From: an uncultured Bacteroidia bacterium
Lineage (GTDB): Bacteria; Bacteroidota; Bacteroidia; Bacteroidales; UBA932
Assembly (NCBI GenBank): GCA_902767355.1
Contig: CACXHG010000020.1
Location: forward strand, 1-7,150
Reading direction: 5' to 3'
Length of the DNA stretch: 7,150 nt
In this document: positions 1 to 6,839 of the stretch, in pieces
Layout: each line of letters begins with the position of its first letter
How positions within the stretch are numbered: the stretch's first letter is position 1
Notes under the pieces: model-generated
Told to the model about the DNA's origin: nothing
What the model saw: the letters and a program-made list of their open reading frames with translations, nothing else
The model's database searches: none
Program-made: the position numbers and the translations under genes

Positions 1-113
1 AACAGCCCGTCCACGATGCTGTAGATGCTGATAACGATGTTCATCACTATCAGCGGCAGCGACGCGGCTATAAGCCTTCTGTAGCCATAATGTCCGTCCA
101 GGCGGTTTACCAT
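1..113 (-). CDS. MATE-family multidrug/Na+ antiporter, N-terminal fragment cut by window edge
   Basis: Reading the minus strand from the ATG at 113-111 gives 37 codons without a stop before the window ends. The peptide has a short polar start (MVNRLDGHYGYRRL) followed by a hydrophobic first membrane helix containing SLPLIVMNIVISIYSIVDGL. The SLP...SIYSIVDGLF pattern is typical of the first helix of MATE exporters in Bacteroidota, which pump cationic drugs or metabolites out across the inner membrane using a Na+ or H+ gradient. I chose this ATG because no other in-frame ATG lies between it and the terminator at 126-160, and the predicted helix starts about 14 residues later, as expected. No clear Shine-Dalgarno or TAnnTTTG promoter precedes it. 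The family call rests on about 37 residues only; another multi-helix transporter is possible but less likely. Confidence 0.72.
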   Translation of the reverse strand, partial: MVNRLDGHYGYRRLIAASLPLIVMNIVISIYSIVDGL

Positions 114-125
114 AAGCGACTTTTT

Positions 126-160
126 TAAAACAACAGGGCACCCGTATGGATGCCCTTGTT
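126..160 (-). terminator. Rho-independent terminator of the rpsF-rpsR-rplI operon
   Basis: On the minus strand, AACAAGGGCATCC (160-148) pairs with GGGTGCCCTGTT (143-132) across an ATAC loop, with one bulged A and one G-U pair. It is followed by GTTTT. It lies about 60 nt beyond the rplI stop and 13 nt before the MATE start, so it should end the ribosomal transcript before the exporter gene. The U-run is short and interrupted by a G, so some read-through into the MATE gene is plausible. Confidence 0.72.
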
Positions 161-164
161 ATTC

Positions 165-216
165 AGATCCCTCGACTGCGCTCGGGATGACACCAGAGAC
201 TGCGCTCGGGATGACA
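165..216. repeat. Two direct copies of a dispersed-type motif just after rplI
   Basis: The 19-mer gactgcgctcgggatgaca occurs at 174-192 and again, without a mismatch, at 198-216 (24-nt period). The left copy is extended by agatccctc upstream. Read on the minus strand this is tgtcatcccgagcgcagtc, a sequence type I recall as a common dispersed intergenic repeat in Bacteroidota and other bacterial genomes; that is memory, not a search. The repeat begins 2 nt after the rplI stop codon and ends just before the terminator, so it is probably transcribed as the 3' UTR of the ribosomal mRNA. ATCCC (167-171) and GGGAT (184-188) can form a small hairpin. Confidence 0.75.
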
Positions 217-218
217 AC

Positions 219-749
219 TTACTCGGCAGCAACCTCTGCGGGAGCCTCCGTTGCGGGAGCTTCGGCCTCTTTGGCCTCAACTTCCTGGGGCTCGCTGTCC
301 TCAGAAGGAACAACCTCGAAGTTTACAGTAGCCTTGATGTCTTTGTAGCACTTCACAACTGCCTCATAAGTACCGATAGCCTTGATAGCGTCGGCGCCTA
401 CGATCTCGATGTTCTTGCGGTCAACCTCGATGCCCATGGCTGCGAGAGCCTCAGCAAGCTGGATGTTGCCGACAGAGCCGAACACCTTGCCCTTGCTGCT
501 GACCTTGGCGGGAACCTTTACGGCTGCCTTTGCCAGCTTAGCTGCCAGAGCCTCAGCATCGCTGCGAACCTTGGCCTCTTTGTGTGCGCGCTGACGGAGA
601 TTCTCAGCGTGGATTTTCTTGGCAGTAGGGGTTGCCATAATGGCCATACCCTGAGGGATAAGATAGTTGGCTGCGTAGCCGTCCTTAACCTTAACCACGT
701 CGTCTTTGTAACCGACGTTCTTTATGTCCTGTTTAAGAATGATTTCCAT
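219..749 (-). CDS. rplI: 50S ribosomal protein bL9 with acidic Ala/Glu-rich tail
   Basis: The 176-residue product is ribosomal protein bL9, a 23S rRNA-binding protein at the base of the L1 stalk that helps maintain reading-frame fidelity. The N-domain has the family signature at residues 13-32: GYKDDVVKVKDGYAANYL followed by IP. The long connecting helix spans roughly 42-77 (rich in Ala, Lys, Glu). The C-domain follows from about 80 to 148, including KGKVFGSVGNIQLAEAL. Residues from about 149 to 176 form an extra acidic, low-complexity Ala/Glu/Pro tail; the usual length of bL9 is near 148. The start is fixed by GGAGG 8 nt upstream of the ATG. That SD directly follows the rpsR stop (13-nt gap), which indicates coupled translation in one operon. 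Confidence 0.97.
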   Translation of the reverse strand: MEIILKQDIKNVGYKDDVVKVKDGYAANYLIPQGMAIMATPTAKKIHAENLRQRAHKEAKVRSDAEALAAKLAKAAVKVPAKVSSKGKVFGSVGNIQLAEALAAMGIEVDRKNIEIVGADAIKAIGTYEAVVKCYKDIKATVNFEVVPSEDSEPQEVEAKEAEAPATEAPAEVAAE

Positions 750-762
750 ATAGCCAGCCTCC

Positions 763-1029
763 TTATTTCATTAAGTCAGTTACATAGGGCAGAAGAGCCA
801 GATGACGGGCACGCTTAACGGCCTGGGCCACCTTGCGCTGGAACTTCAGGGAAGTACCGGTGATGCGGCGGGGAAGAATCTTGCCCTGCTCGTTGAGGAA
901 CTTCTTCAGAAACTCGGGATCCTTATAATCCACGTATTTGATACCGGCCTTTTTGAAACGGCAGTATTTCTTTCTCTTGACATCAACTGTCGGGGGGTTG
1001 AGATACCTGATGTTGTTCTGCTGTGCCAT
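763..1029 (-). CDS. rpsR: 30S ribosomal protein bS18
   Basis: The 88-residue product is bS18, which binds 16S rRNA in the 30S platform as a partner of bS6. Family features are clear: KKYCRFKKAGIKYVDYKD (20-37), the core GKILPRRITGTS (49-60), and the C-terminal helix with VKRARHLALLPY (71-82). The length is normal for a bacteroidal bS18. It is the middle gene of rpsF-rpsR-rplI, only 3 nt after the rpsF stop. Its Shine-Dalgarno, AAAGGAGGAA, is embedded in the last codons of rpsF, so rpsR translation is probably coupled to that of rpsF. Confidence 0.98.
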   Translation of the reverse strand: MAQQNNIRYLNPPTVDVKRKKYCRFKKAGIKYVDYKDPEFLKKFLNEQGKILPRRITGTSLKFQRKVAQAVKRARHLALLPYVTDLMK

Positions 1030-1032
1030 AGT

Positions 1033-1392
1033 TTATTCCTCCTTTGAGCTTTCTGCACCCTGAGCTTTCTTGGAGCGACGGCGCTCTGCATAAGCCACTG
1101 CGTGCTTGTCCATAGAAACAGTCTGGAAACGGATGATGCGCTCATCGCGTTTGAACTGAGTCTCGAATGTTGCGATAAATTCGGGCTCGGCCTTGAATTC
1201 GATAAGGTGATAGAACCCGGTGGTCTTCTTGTCGATGGGGTAAGCAAGTTTCTTGAGACCCCAATCTTCTTCATACACAATCTCTCCACCATTGTCGGTG
1301 ATGAGGCTTGCGTACTTAGCAGCCGCTTCCTTCATCTGGCTTTCAGACAAAATGGGAGTTGCAATGAAAACGGTTTCGTACTGTTTAAGCAT
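1033..1392 (-). CDS. rpsF: 30S ribosomal protein bS6
   Basis: The 119-residue product is bS6, which forms a heterodimer with bS18 on the 30S platform. The fold core is visible: MLKQYETVFIATPILSE (first strand), GLKKLAYPIDKKTTGFY (45-61, the family signature region) and KRDERIIRF (81-89). The tail from about 103 (ERRRSKKAQ, then acidic) is the usual disordered end. It is the first gene of the operon, and priB, found between rpsF and rpsR in enterobacteria, is absent. Its own start has no Shine-Dalgarno: the region before the ATG is AT-rich (attaacaattaacaca), as is common for well-expressed Bacteroidota genes. No obvious structured bS6:bS18-binding leader fits in the approximately 30-nt 5' UTR predicted from the promoter. 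Confidence 0.98.
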   Translation of the reverse strand: MLKQYETVFIATPILSESQMKEAAAKYASLITDNGGEIVYEEDWGLKKLAYPIDKKTTGFYHLIEFKAEPEFIATFETQFKRDERIIRFQTVSMDKHAVAYAERRRSKKAQGAESSKEE

Positions 1393-1427
1393 TGTGTTAA
1401 TTGTTAATAGTGTGTCAATAAGGGCTG

Positions 1428-1458
1428 CAAAGATAAGACTTTTTAGCGAAACTGCAAC
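1428..1458 (-). promoter_or_regulatory. Bacteroidota-type promoter for rpsF-rpsR-rplI
   Basis: The minus strand has TATCTTTG (1435-1428), an exact match to the Bacteroidota -7 box TAnnTTTG. A GTTG -33 box (1458-1455) lies 19 bp upstream, close to the consensus TTTG at about 19-21 bp. Transcription would start near 1421-1424, giving an rpsF leader of about 30 nt. Confidence 0.72.
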
Positions 1459-1474
1459 TTTATTTATACCTTTG
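1441..1474 (+). promoter_or_regulatory. Bacteroidota-type promoter for the short LysR-like gene
   Basis: TACCTTTG (1467-1474) matches the -7 box TAnnTTTG exactly. The -33 region is weak: only TTTT/TTAG at 1441-1446, about 20-22 bp upstream. The box ends 8 nt before the ATG at 1483, so the transcript would be leaderless or have a leader of a few nucleotides. Its core interleaves with the oppositely directed rpsF promoter. Confidence 0.55.
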
Positions 1475-1482
1475 TCTGAAGT

Positions 1483-1752
1483 ATGACAGACAAACGATTA
1501 TTGGTATTCAACACTCTGGCCGACTGCCTGAATTTTACCCAGACCGCCCAGCGGCTGGGCATCAGCCAACCGGCGGTGACCAAGCACATCGCCGCCCTGG
1601 AGACCGAAATCGGCGCCGCCCTGTTCGTGCGCTACGGCCGCAGCGTCATCCTGACCGACAAAGGCAAGGCCCTGCTGCCCATAGCCCGGAAAATTCTGGG
1701 GGCCTACGCCGAGATAGAAAACATCAAAGCCTTCCGGGACACTCCTATTTAA
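1483..1752 (+). CDS. Short LysR-type protein: DNA-binding domain only
   Basis: The 89-residue product matches the N-terminal winged helix-turn-helix domain of LysR-type regulators. The HTH is FTQTAQRLGISQPAVTKHI (18-36), the wing is LFVRYGRSVILTDKGKALL (47-65), and the start of the dimerisation linker helix is IARKILGAYAEIENIKAF (67-84). It ends at a TAA after residue 89, whereas normal LysR proteins are about 290-320 residues with a C-terminal effector-binding domain. Reading on past the stop in all three frames gives nothing resembling that domain, and the sequence turns AT-rich at once. The start is the only Met in the frame and sits right before the HTH. No Shine-Dalgarno is visible. It is either a functional mini-regulator (DNA binding, perhaps dimerising, no ligand sensing) or a remnant of a deleted gene; the intact DNA-binding domain and its own promoter favour the former slightly. 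Its targets are unknown. The divergent rpsF promoter and the downstream susC-like operon are the nearest candidates. Confidence 0.8.
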   Translation: MTDKRLLVFNTLADCLNFTQTAQRLGISQPAVTKHIAALETEIGAALFVRYGRSVILTDKGKALLPIARKILGAYAEIENIKAFRDTPI

Positions 1753-2043
1753 ATATTCAGGATTGCGCGATGGTGCAGCCAAAAAATCTGAGCTCCGCAG
1801 ATACTTCAAATTATTACGCATTTCGCCTGTTTTTCTTTAAATTCGAAAGCCGTTTTTCCAAAAATGCTTAAATGTATTTCACGCAGGCGAGACTTATATG
1901 CGCTTGTAATCAAGCAGTTGACGCAGCCCAGGTTTGGATTTCTAAAAAATAATACCGACCTTTGCATGAAGTTTTTCAAAATCAGACCGCTAGTTTTTGA
2001 ACACACAACCAAATCCTAATATGTTTAACTAAAAGTACTGCTT
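1753..2043. other. AT-rich intergenic leader before the SusC/SusD operon
   Basis: This 291-bp stretch has no convincing gene. It is clearly richer in A+T than the genes on both sides. It holds the putative susC-like promoter (1933-1964), a 7-bp inverted pair TCGCCTG (1823-1829) / CAGGCGA (1884-1890) with a 54-nt spacer, and a small hairpin GCTTG-taat-CAAGC (1902-1915). I see no strong terminator for the LysR-like gene; ATCTG/CAGAT at 1786-1802 is too weak and lacks a T-run. Confidence 0.6.
1933..1964 (+). promoter_or_regulatory. Putative promoter of the SusC/SusD operon
   Basis: A -33 box TTTG (1933-1936) is followed after exactly 20 bp by GACCTTTG (1957-1964), a one-mismatch version of the Bacteroidota -7 box TAnnTTTG. 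This predicts a start near 1969 and a 5' leader of about 75 nt before the ATG at 2044. It resembles a primary-sigma promoter. No ECF sigma/anti-sigma genes are adjacent, so there is no local sign of the FecI/FecR-type control common at such loci. Confidence 0.55.
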
Positions 2044-5000
2044 ATGAAAAAAGCAAAACTCTTCTTCAGCGTGGTATTTTTACTTCTCGGCGTTGCTGTC
2101 TATGCACAGAACGTTACTGTAAGAGGTGCTATTACCAACGCTTCGACCGGAGAAAGTGTTCCCTTCGCCGCCGTTCAGGTTAAGGGCACAAATCTCGGTA
2201 CAATTTCTGACGAGTATGGTGTTTACAGCATCACCGCCCCTGCAGAGGGTACACTCGTGTTTTCATCTATCGGCTACCGTGGCGCAGAGATTGCCATCGC
2301 CGGCCAGAAAGTGCTTGACGTCGCCCTGCAGCCCGACTCCCAGTCGCTGGAAGACGCTGTCGTGGTCGCATTCGGCACAAAGCGCAAACAGGACATCGTC
2401 GGTAGCGTGACCAGCGTAAAGAGCGAAGTGCTCCAGAACAGCCAGGCACCTTCCGTGACCAGTGCCCTCGAAGGTGTGGTTTCCGGCTTGCAGGTCATCA
2501 CCACTACCGGTCAGCCTGGCGACGACGCCAGCATCTATGTGCGTGGTATCGGCTCCCTGAGCGCCAGCAATGCCGCCCTCGTGGTTGTTGACGGGGTGCC
2601 TTACAATGGCAGCATTTCCAACATCAACCCTCAGGATATCGAGTCCATCACCGTATCCAAGGACGCCGTGTCCAACTCCCTGTACGGTTCCCGCGCAGCC
2701 GGCGGTGTGATTATGGTCACCACCAAAAGCGGTGCCAAGACCACTTCCAACATCCAGTTCAATGCCAGCTACGGTGTGCTGAGCCGCGCATACAAGGATT
2801 ACAATATGGTAACCGATCCCGGCGAGTTCTACCGCCTGACATGGTACGGTATCCGCAACACTAATATGGCTCGTGGCGCCGACGCTGAAACTGCGGCTGC
2901 AAATGCATCCGCAAGCCTGCTTGGCCAATTGGGCAATTACAATTCTTTCATCGTACCCGATGGCGAGCCGCTGGTTGACACTGACGGCAATCTCAACCCC
3001 AATGCAAAGGTCCGCTACAACGACACATTCGCCGACAATATGTTCCAGACATCTACCCGTCAGGAATATAACGTAGCAGCTTCCGGCAGCAACGACAAGA
3101 TGGACTACTATATGTCTATCGGCTATCTCGACAACCAGTCCTATATCGTCGGGTCCAACTTCAACCGTCTCTCTACTCGCGCGAACGTCAACGCCAAGAT
3201 TACCAGTTGGCTGCGCGCCGGCATGAACCTGGGTTACTCCAAGACCCGCAGAAACGGTATGCAGGAGAGCACCACAGCTGCATCCAACCCGTTCGGCGTT
3301 GCCCGCAGCTGGGCCCCGATTTTCCCCGTACACGCCTATGACGCAGAGGGTAACGTGATTTTGGACGAGAACGGCAAGCCCGTATGGGATGCCGGTACAG
3401 GTCAGACCGTAGGCACAAGCAAGCGTCCTACCGCTACCAACCAGAACGTTATCTGCAACCTCTATGAAGATATACGCCGCAACGAGCGTCACAACCTGAC
3501 CACCAACGCTTATGTCGAAGCCAAGTTCCTCAAGCACTTTACCGCAATGGTAAACTACAGCTATGACATCCGCAACGGCAATAGTGTAACCTACTACACC
3601 CCCACCATCGGCGACGGTGCATCCTTCGGCGGCCGCGGCACACACGCTTCCACCACCTCTGCCACATCCAACCTTCAGGAGACTCTGGCCTATGAAAACA
3701 TCTTTGGCGATTACCACAACTTCTCTGCCAAGATAGGCCACGAGTATTATCAGTACAAATATCGCTATCTGGAGGCCCAGAAGACCAACTTCTTCGACCC
3801 CGTGAACCCCGAGCTGGCAAACGGTGGTGCACAGCAGTACAGCGACAGCGGCGAAGACGCCCTCAATATCGAAGGTTTCTTCGGTATGATCGACTACAAC
3901 TACGCATCCCGCTACTACCTGTCCGCAGCCTTCCGCCGCGATGGTACCTCACGCTTCCTCAAACAGTGGGGCAACTTCTGGAGCGTAGGTGCAGCCTGGC
4001 GTATTTCCGCAGAGCCGTTTATGCTCGGCACCAAGACCTGGCTGGACGATTTGAAACTGCGTGCATCCTATGGTACCCAGGGTAACCAGGAGGTGGACAG
4101 CTATTATCCTTTCACCGACCAGTATGCTATCGGCTGGAACGGCAGCGACCTCTCCGCCGGCCTCTACTATTATGGTAATCCCGACCTGACCTGGGAGAAG
4201 CAGAGCACCTTCGACGCAGGTCTGGACTTTGCATTCCTGGGTCGCATCCGCGGTAGCTTCGACTACTTTATCCGCAACACCGACGATATGCTCTTCAAGC
4301 GCCCTCTGGCCTACTCTACCGGAGCCCGTCCCTACAAGTGGGAGAACCTTGGTGCAATGCGCAACAGCGGCGTCGAAGTCGGCCTCAACTTTGACATAAT
4401 CAAACAGAGAGACTTCCGCTGGACCCTCGGCCTGGTAGGTGCACACTACAACAACAAACTTATACGTCTGCCCGAAGAGAACCGCAAGGACGGCATCACC
4501 AGCGGCGTTTACAAGCTGATGGAAGGCCGCAATCGCTACGAGTATTTCACCTACAAGTATGCAGGCATGGACGAGGATGGTGCCGCTCAGTGGTATATGG
4601 ACGTCAAAGACGAAGCCGGCAATATCACCCAGGAAAAGACTACCAAATACAACAATGCGACCAAGTATTATCTTGGCAAGACCGCCCTGCCCGATCTGGA
4701 CGGCGGTATCAACACCCAGTTGTACTGGAAGGGCATCGACCTGAGCATACAGACCGCATATCGTCTCGGCGGTTATGCATTTGACAGCGAGTATCTCGAC
4801 GGTATGAGCGTCAGCTACTATGTAGGCCACAACAAGGATATGTGGAACACCTTTGACCCTGTGACCGGCAAGGGCGATTACCCCATCTGGAATGCCAACA
4901 ATACTTCCAACTCCTACAGCCAGACATCTGATGCACACCTCATCAGTTCATCCTTCTTCAGCATCCGTAACATCACCCTGGGTTACACTCTTCCCAAGAG

Positions 5001-5178
5001 CTTTACCCGCAAGTTCTACGTCAACGGCCTTCGCGTCTATGTAATGGCCGACAACGTAGCACTCTTCTCTGCAAGACAGGGCTTTGACCCCAGAGTATCC
5101 TTCACCGGCGCTACCGGCAGCTTCGGCGGTTACGCCCCGATGCGCACTGTCTCCGGCGGTATCAATGTTACGTTCTAA
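2044..5178 (+). CDS. SusC/RagA-family TonB-dependent outer-membrane transporter
   Basis: The 1044-residue product is a SusC-type importer: an outer-membrane beta-barrel that takes up oligosaccharides or peptides too large for porins, energised through TonB-ExbBD. The signal peptide is MKKAKLFFSVVFLLLGVAVYA, with likely cleavage before Q22. Residues about 23-97 form the carboxypeptidase-regulatory-like beta-sandwich (VRGAITNASTGESVPFAAV...GVYSITAP). A TonB-box-like segment, EDAVVVAFGTKRKQD, lies at 103-117. The plug domain runs from about 118 to 230 and shows the SusC/RagA signature SIYVRGIGSLSASNAALVVV then DGVP (163-186) and the plug end LYGSRAAGGVIMVTTKSG (213-230). The barrel fills 231-1044 and ends in Phe (GGINVTF), as outer-membrane barrels do. 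The gene forms an operon with the SusD-like gene 20 nt downstream. There are no neighbouring enzymes, so the substrate is unknown. Large antisense frames inside the gene are codon-bias shadows. Confidence 0.97.
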   Translation: MKKAKLFFSVVFLLLGVAVYAQNVTVRGAITNASTGESVPFAAVQVKGTNLGTISDEYGVYSITAPAEGTLVFSSIGYRGAEIAIAGQKVLDVALQPDSQSLEDAVVVAFGTKRKQDIVGSVTSVKSEVLQNSQAPSVTSALEGVVSGLQVITTTGQPGDDASIYVRGIGSLSASNAALVVVDGVPYNGSISNINPQDIESITVSKDAVSNSLYGSRAAGGVIMVTTKSGAKTTSNIQFNASYGVLSRAYKDYNMVTDPGEFYRLTWYGIRNTNMARGADAETAAANASASLLGQLGNYNSFIVPDGEPLVDTDGNLNPNAKVRYNDTFADNMFQTSTRQEYNVAASGSNDKMDYYMSIGYLDNQSYIVGSNFNRLSTRANVNAKITSWLRAGMNLGYSKTRRNGMQESTTAASNPFGVARSWAPIFPVHAYDAEGNVILDENGKPVWDAGTGQTVGTSKRPTATNQNVICNLYEDIRRNERHNLTTNAYVEAKFLKHFTAMVNYSYDIRNGNSVTYYTPTIGDGASFGGRGTHASTTSATSNLQETLAYENIFGDYHNFSAKIGHEYYQYKYRYLEAQKTNFFDPVNPELANGGAQQYSDSGEDALNIEGFFGMIDYNYASRYYLSAAFRRDGTSRFLKQWGNFWSVGAAWRISAEPFMLGTKTWLDDLKLRASYGTQGNQEVDSYYPFTDQYAIGWNGSDLSAGLYYYGNPDLTWEKQSTFDAGLDFAFLGRIRGSFDYFIRNTDDMLFKRPLAYSTGARPYKWENLGAMRNSGVEVGLNFDIIKQRDFRWTLGLVGAHYNNKLIRLPEENRKDGITSGVYKLMEGRNRYEYFTYKYAGMDEDGAAQWYMDVKDEAGNITQEKTTKYNNATKYYLGKTALPDLDGGINTQLYWKGIDLSIQTAYRLGGYAFDSEYLDGMSVSYYVGHNKDMWNTFDPVTGKGDYPIWNANNTSNSYSQTSDAHLISSSFFSIRNITLGYTLPKSFTRKFYVNGLRVYVMADNVALFSARQGFDPRVSFTGATGSFGGYAPMRTVSGGINVTF

Positions 5179-5198
5179 TTCTATAAGGAGATTATATT

Positions 5199-6824
5199 AT
5201 GAAAAATAGATTAGCAATTATACTGTTCGTCGCAGCAATGGTGTTCCCCCTGTCTTCTTGCCTCAAGGAGACTCAGCCTACCGGAAAGATAACAAAGGAA
5301 CGACTCGACGAAGTCATAGAGCAGGATCCTGACAAATACGCAGCTCAGGTCCAGGCCATTTACAATGACATTCAGGATTGGGAAGGCGTCGGTCAGAGCC
5401 ACAACTACTTTGGCCAGATGGGCTTCAACTACCTTACATCCCTTATGGGCAACGATATGGTGATGACAGGCCGCTATGGAATGAGCATCTACCACTATCT
5501 GCTCGACTACTGGCAGCACAACTACGCTCCCGCAGAAATCCGCTGGCAGGAATATTACAAGCACATCGCCGATGCAAACGTGATTCTGCGCGACATCCCG
5601 GCCGACACAGAAGATCCCACACTGCTGCAGTATCGCGCAGTGGCCCTCGGTATCCGCGGTTATTCCTATCTGCAGCTGTCCTACCTGTTCCAGCACTCAT
5701 ATTACGTCGGTGCCGACGGAACCAAATGGGGCAAGGGCGACCACTACGATTTCTCCAATGATCTGTTGTGCCCCCTTGTAACCGAAAAGACAGGCGAAGA
5801 AGACCAGCCCCGTGCAACTGTAGATGCTATCTTTACCCAGCTCATTGGCGACCTTGAAGCTTCGTTCGCACTGTTCGAAGAACTTGGCTGTGTGCACACT
5901 CCTTTCGCAACCGACTTTGACGGTTGCGTTGTGGCCAACTACCTGGCCCGCGCTTATATGATCAAGCACGACTGGAAAAATGCCAAGAAATATGCATCTG
6001 TCATAATGGACGAGTACGGCGTTCTCTCCGGCGACCAGCTCCTGCAGGGTTTCAATTCTATCAGCCTGCCCGACGTTGTCTTCGGTTGCGACATCACAGC
6101 CGACAACACCGGCATCTATCGTTCTTGGTTCTCTATGATGGACTACTTTGGCGATGGTTATGCCGGTATTGGTGTATGGCGTGCCGGTTTTGGTCCGTTT
6201 GTGGATGCAATTGCCGACAACGATATCCGCAGGGAGTGGTTCCTGGATTTGCGCAACGAATACTTAGGCCTGGCCTCTGTCCTGTACCAGTCCATCAAGT
6301 TCATCGGCGCTGGCCGGTCTAAAGTATTTGCTACCATCAAAGTGGATGAAGACGGATACCCTAGCTGGGACGGTTCCGGTTGGGAGCTTGGCGACTATAT
6401 CTACCTGCGCAGCGAGGAAGCTTACTTTATGTATATTGAATGCCTTGCTCACGAGGGTAACTTGGATGATTCCGCTGAATTGCTCACAGCATTTATGCAG
6501 ACAAGGCAGCCCGGTTATGAATGCCCTGCCACCGACAAGGCTTCCCTCATCGAAGAGATTATCTTCCAGAAGAGAGTCGAGTTCTGGGGTGAAGGTATGG
6601 AGTTCCTGGACAACCGCCGTCTGAATATACCCGTGGACCGCACAGCTGAAACCTGGGGTGCACCCTCACAGAAGGACGAAGAGCGTTTGTTCACCCCCGG
6701 CGTCAACAACCACTATCCCGGTGCAGACGGGTATTGGGACCAGGAGGACGAAAACTTCCTCTATCAGTTGCCTGACTCCGAGATGGAGACCAACCCTAAG
6801 ATTACAGAAGAAGATCAGAACTAA
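5199..6824 (+). CDS. SusD/RagB-family surface nutrient-binding lipoprotein
   Basis: The 541-residue product is the partner lipoprotein of the SusC-type barrel. SusD proteins sit on the cell surface as a hinged lid that captures substrate and closes over SusC. The signal peptide ends in the lipobox PLSSC, with lipidation on Cys21, followed by LKETQP; the Lys-Glu after the Cys partly fits the Bacteroidota surface-export signal. Family helices are recognisable: QYRAVALGIRGYSYLQLSYL (144-163, the TPR-like region), YLRSEEAYFMYIECLAHEGN (402-421) and the C-terminal hallmark QKRVEFWGEGMEFLDNRR (457-474). The length is normal for the family (about 500-650). The start is set by AAGGAG at 5185-5190, 8 nt before the ATG. 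It is the last gene of the operon, followed 15 nt later by a strong terminator. The ligand cannot be predicted from sequence alone. Confidence 0.96.
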   Translation: MKNRLAIILFVAAMVFPLSSCLKETQPTGKITKERLDEVIEQDPDKYAAQVQAIYNDIQDWEGVGQSHNYFGQMGFNYLTSLMGNDMVMTGRYGMSIYHYLLDYWQHNYAPAEIRWQEYYKHIADANVILRDIPADTEDPTLLQYRAVALGIRGYSYLQLSYLFQHSYYVGADGTKWGKGDHYDFSNDLLCPLVTEKTGEEDQPRATVDAIFTQLIGDLEASFALFEELGCVHTPFATDFDGCVVANYLARAYMIKHDWKNAKKYASVIMDEYGVLSGDQLLQGFNSISLPDVVFGCDITADNTGIYRSWFSMMDYFGDGYAGIGVWRAGFGPFVDAIADNDIRREWFLDLRNEYLGLASVLYQSIKFIGAGRSKVFATIKVDEDGYPSWDGSGWELGDYIYLRSEEAYFMYIECLAHEGNLDDSAELLTAFMQTRQPGYECPATDKASLIEEIIFQKRVEFWGEGMEFLDNRRLNIPVDRTAETWGAPSQKDEERLFTPGVNNHYPGADGYWDQEDENFLYQLPDSEMETNPKITEEDQN

Positions 6825-6839
6825 TTCTGATCCATACAT

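Noticed and set aside
150..818. 222-codon plus-strand frame opposite rplI
   Set aside because: It is antisense to an unambiguous ribosomal protein gene and its residues are compositional shadows (Leu/Asp/Cys/Val rich) with no domain.
1786..1802. ATCTG/CAGAT inverted pair as a terminator for the LysR-like gene
   Set aside because: The stem is only 5 bp and is not followed by a T-run.
1806..2012. 68-codon minus-strand frame in the AT-rich gap
   Set aside because: It begins at TTG, has no Shine-Dalgarno or promoter, no recognisable domain, and runs across the predicted promoter and leader of the susC-like gene.
2021..2032. Three-codon upstream ORF (ATG TTT AAC TAA) in the susC-like leader
   Set aside because: It is too short to distinguish from chance in AT-rich DNA, it has no Shine-Dalgarno, and no attenuation structure accompanies it.
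2263..3741. 492-codon open frame antisense to the susC-like gene
   Set aside because: It is fully inside a well-supported SusC gene, has no known domain, is rich in Val/Gly/Ala/Cys as expected for the reverse complement of GC-rich codons, and has no ribosome binding site of note. The same applies to the 329-codon antisense frame at 3949-4938.
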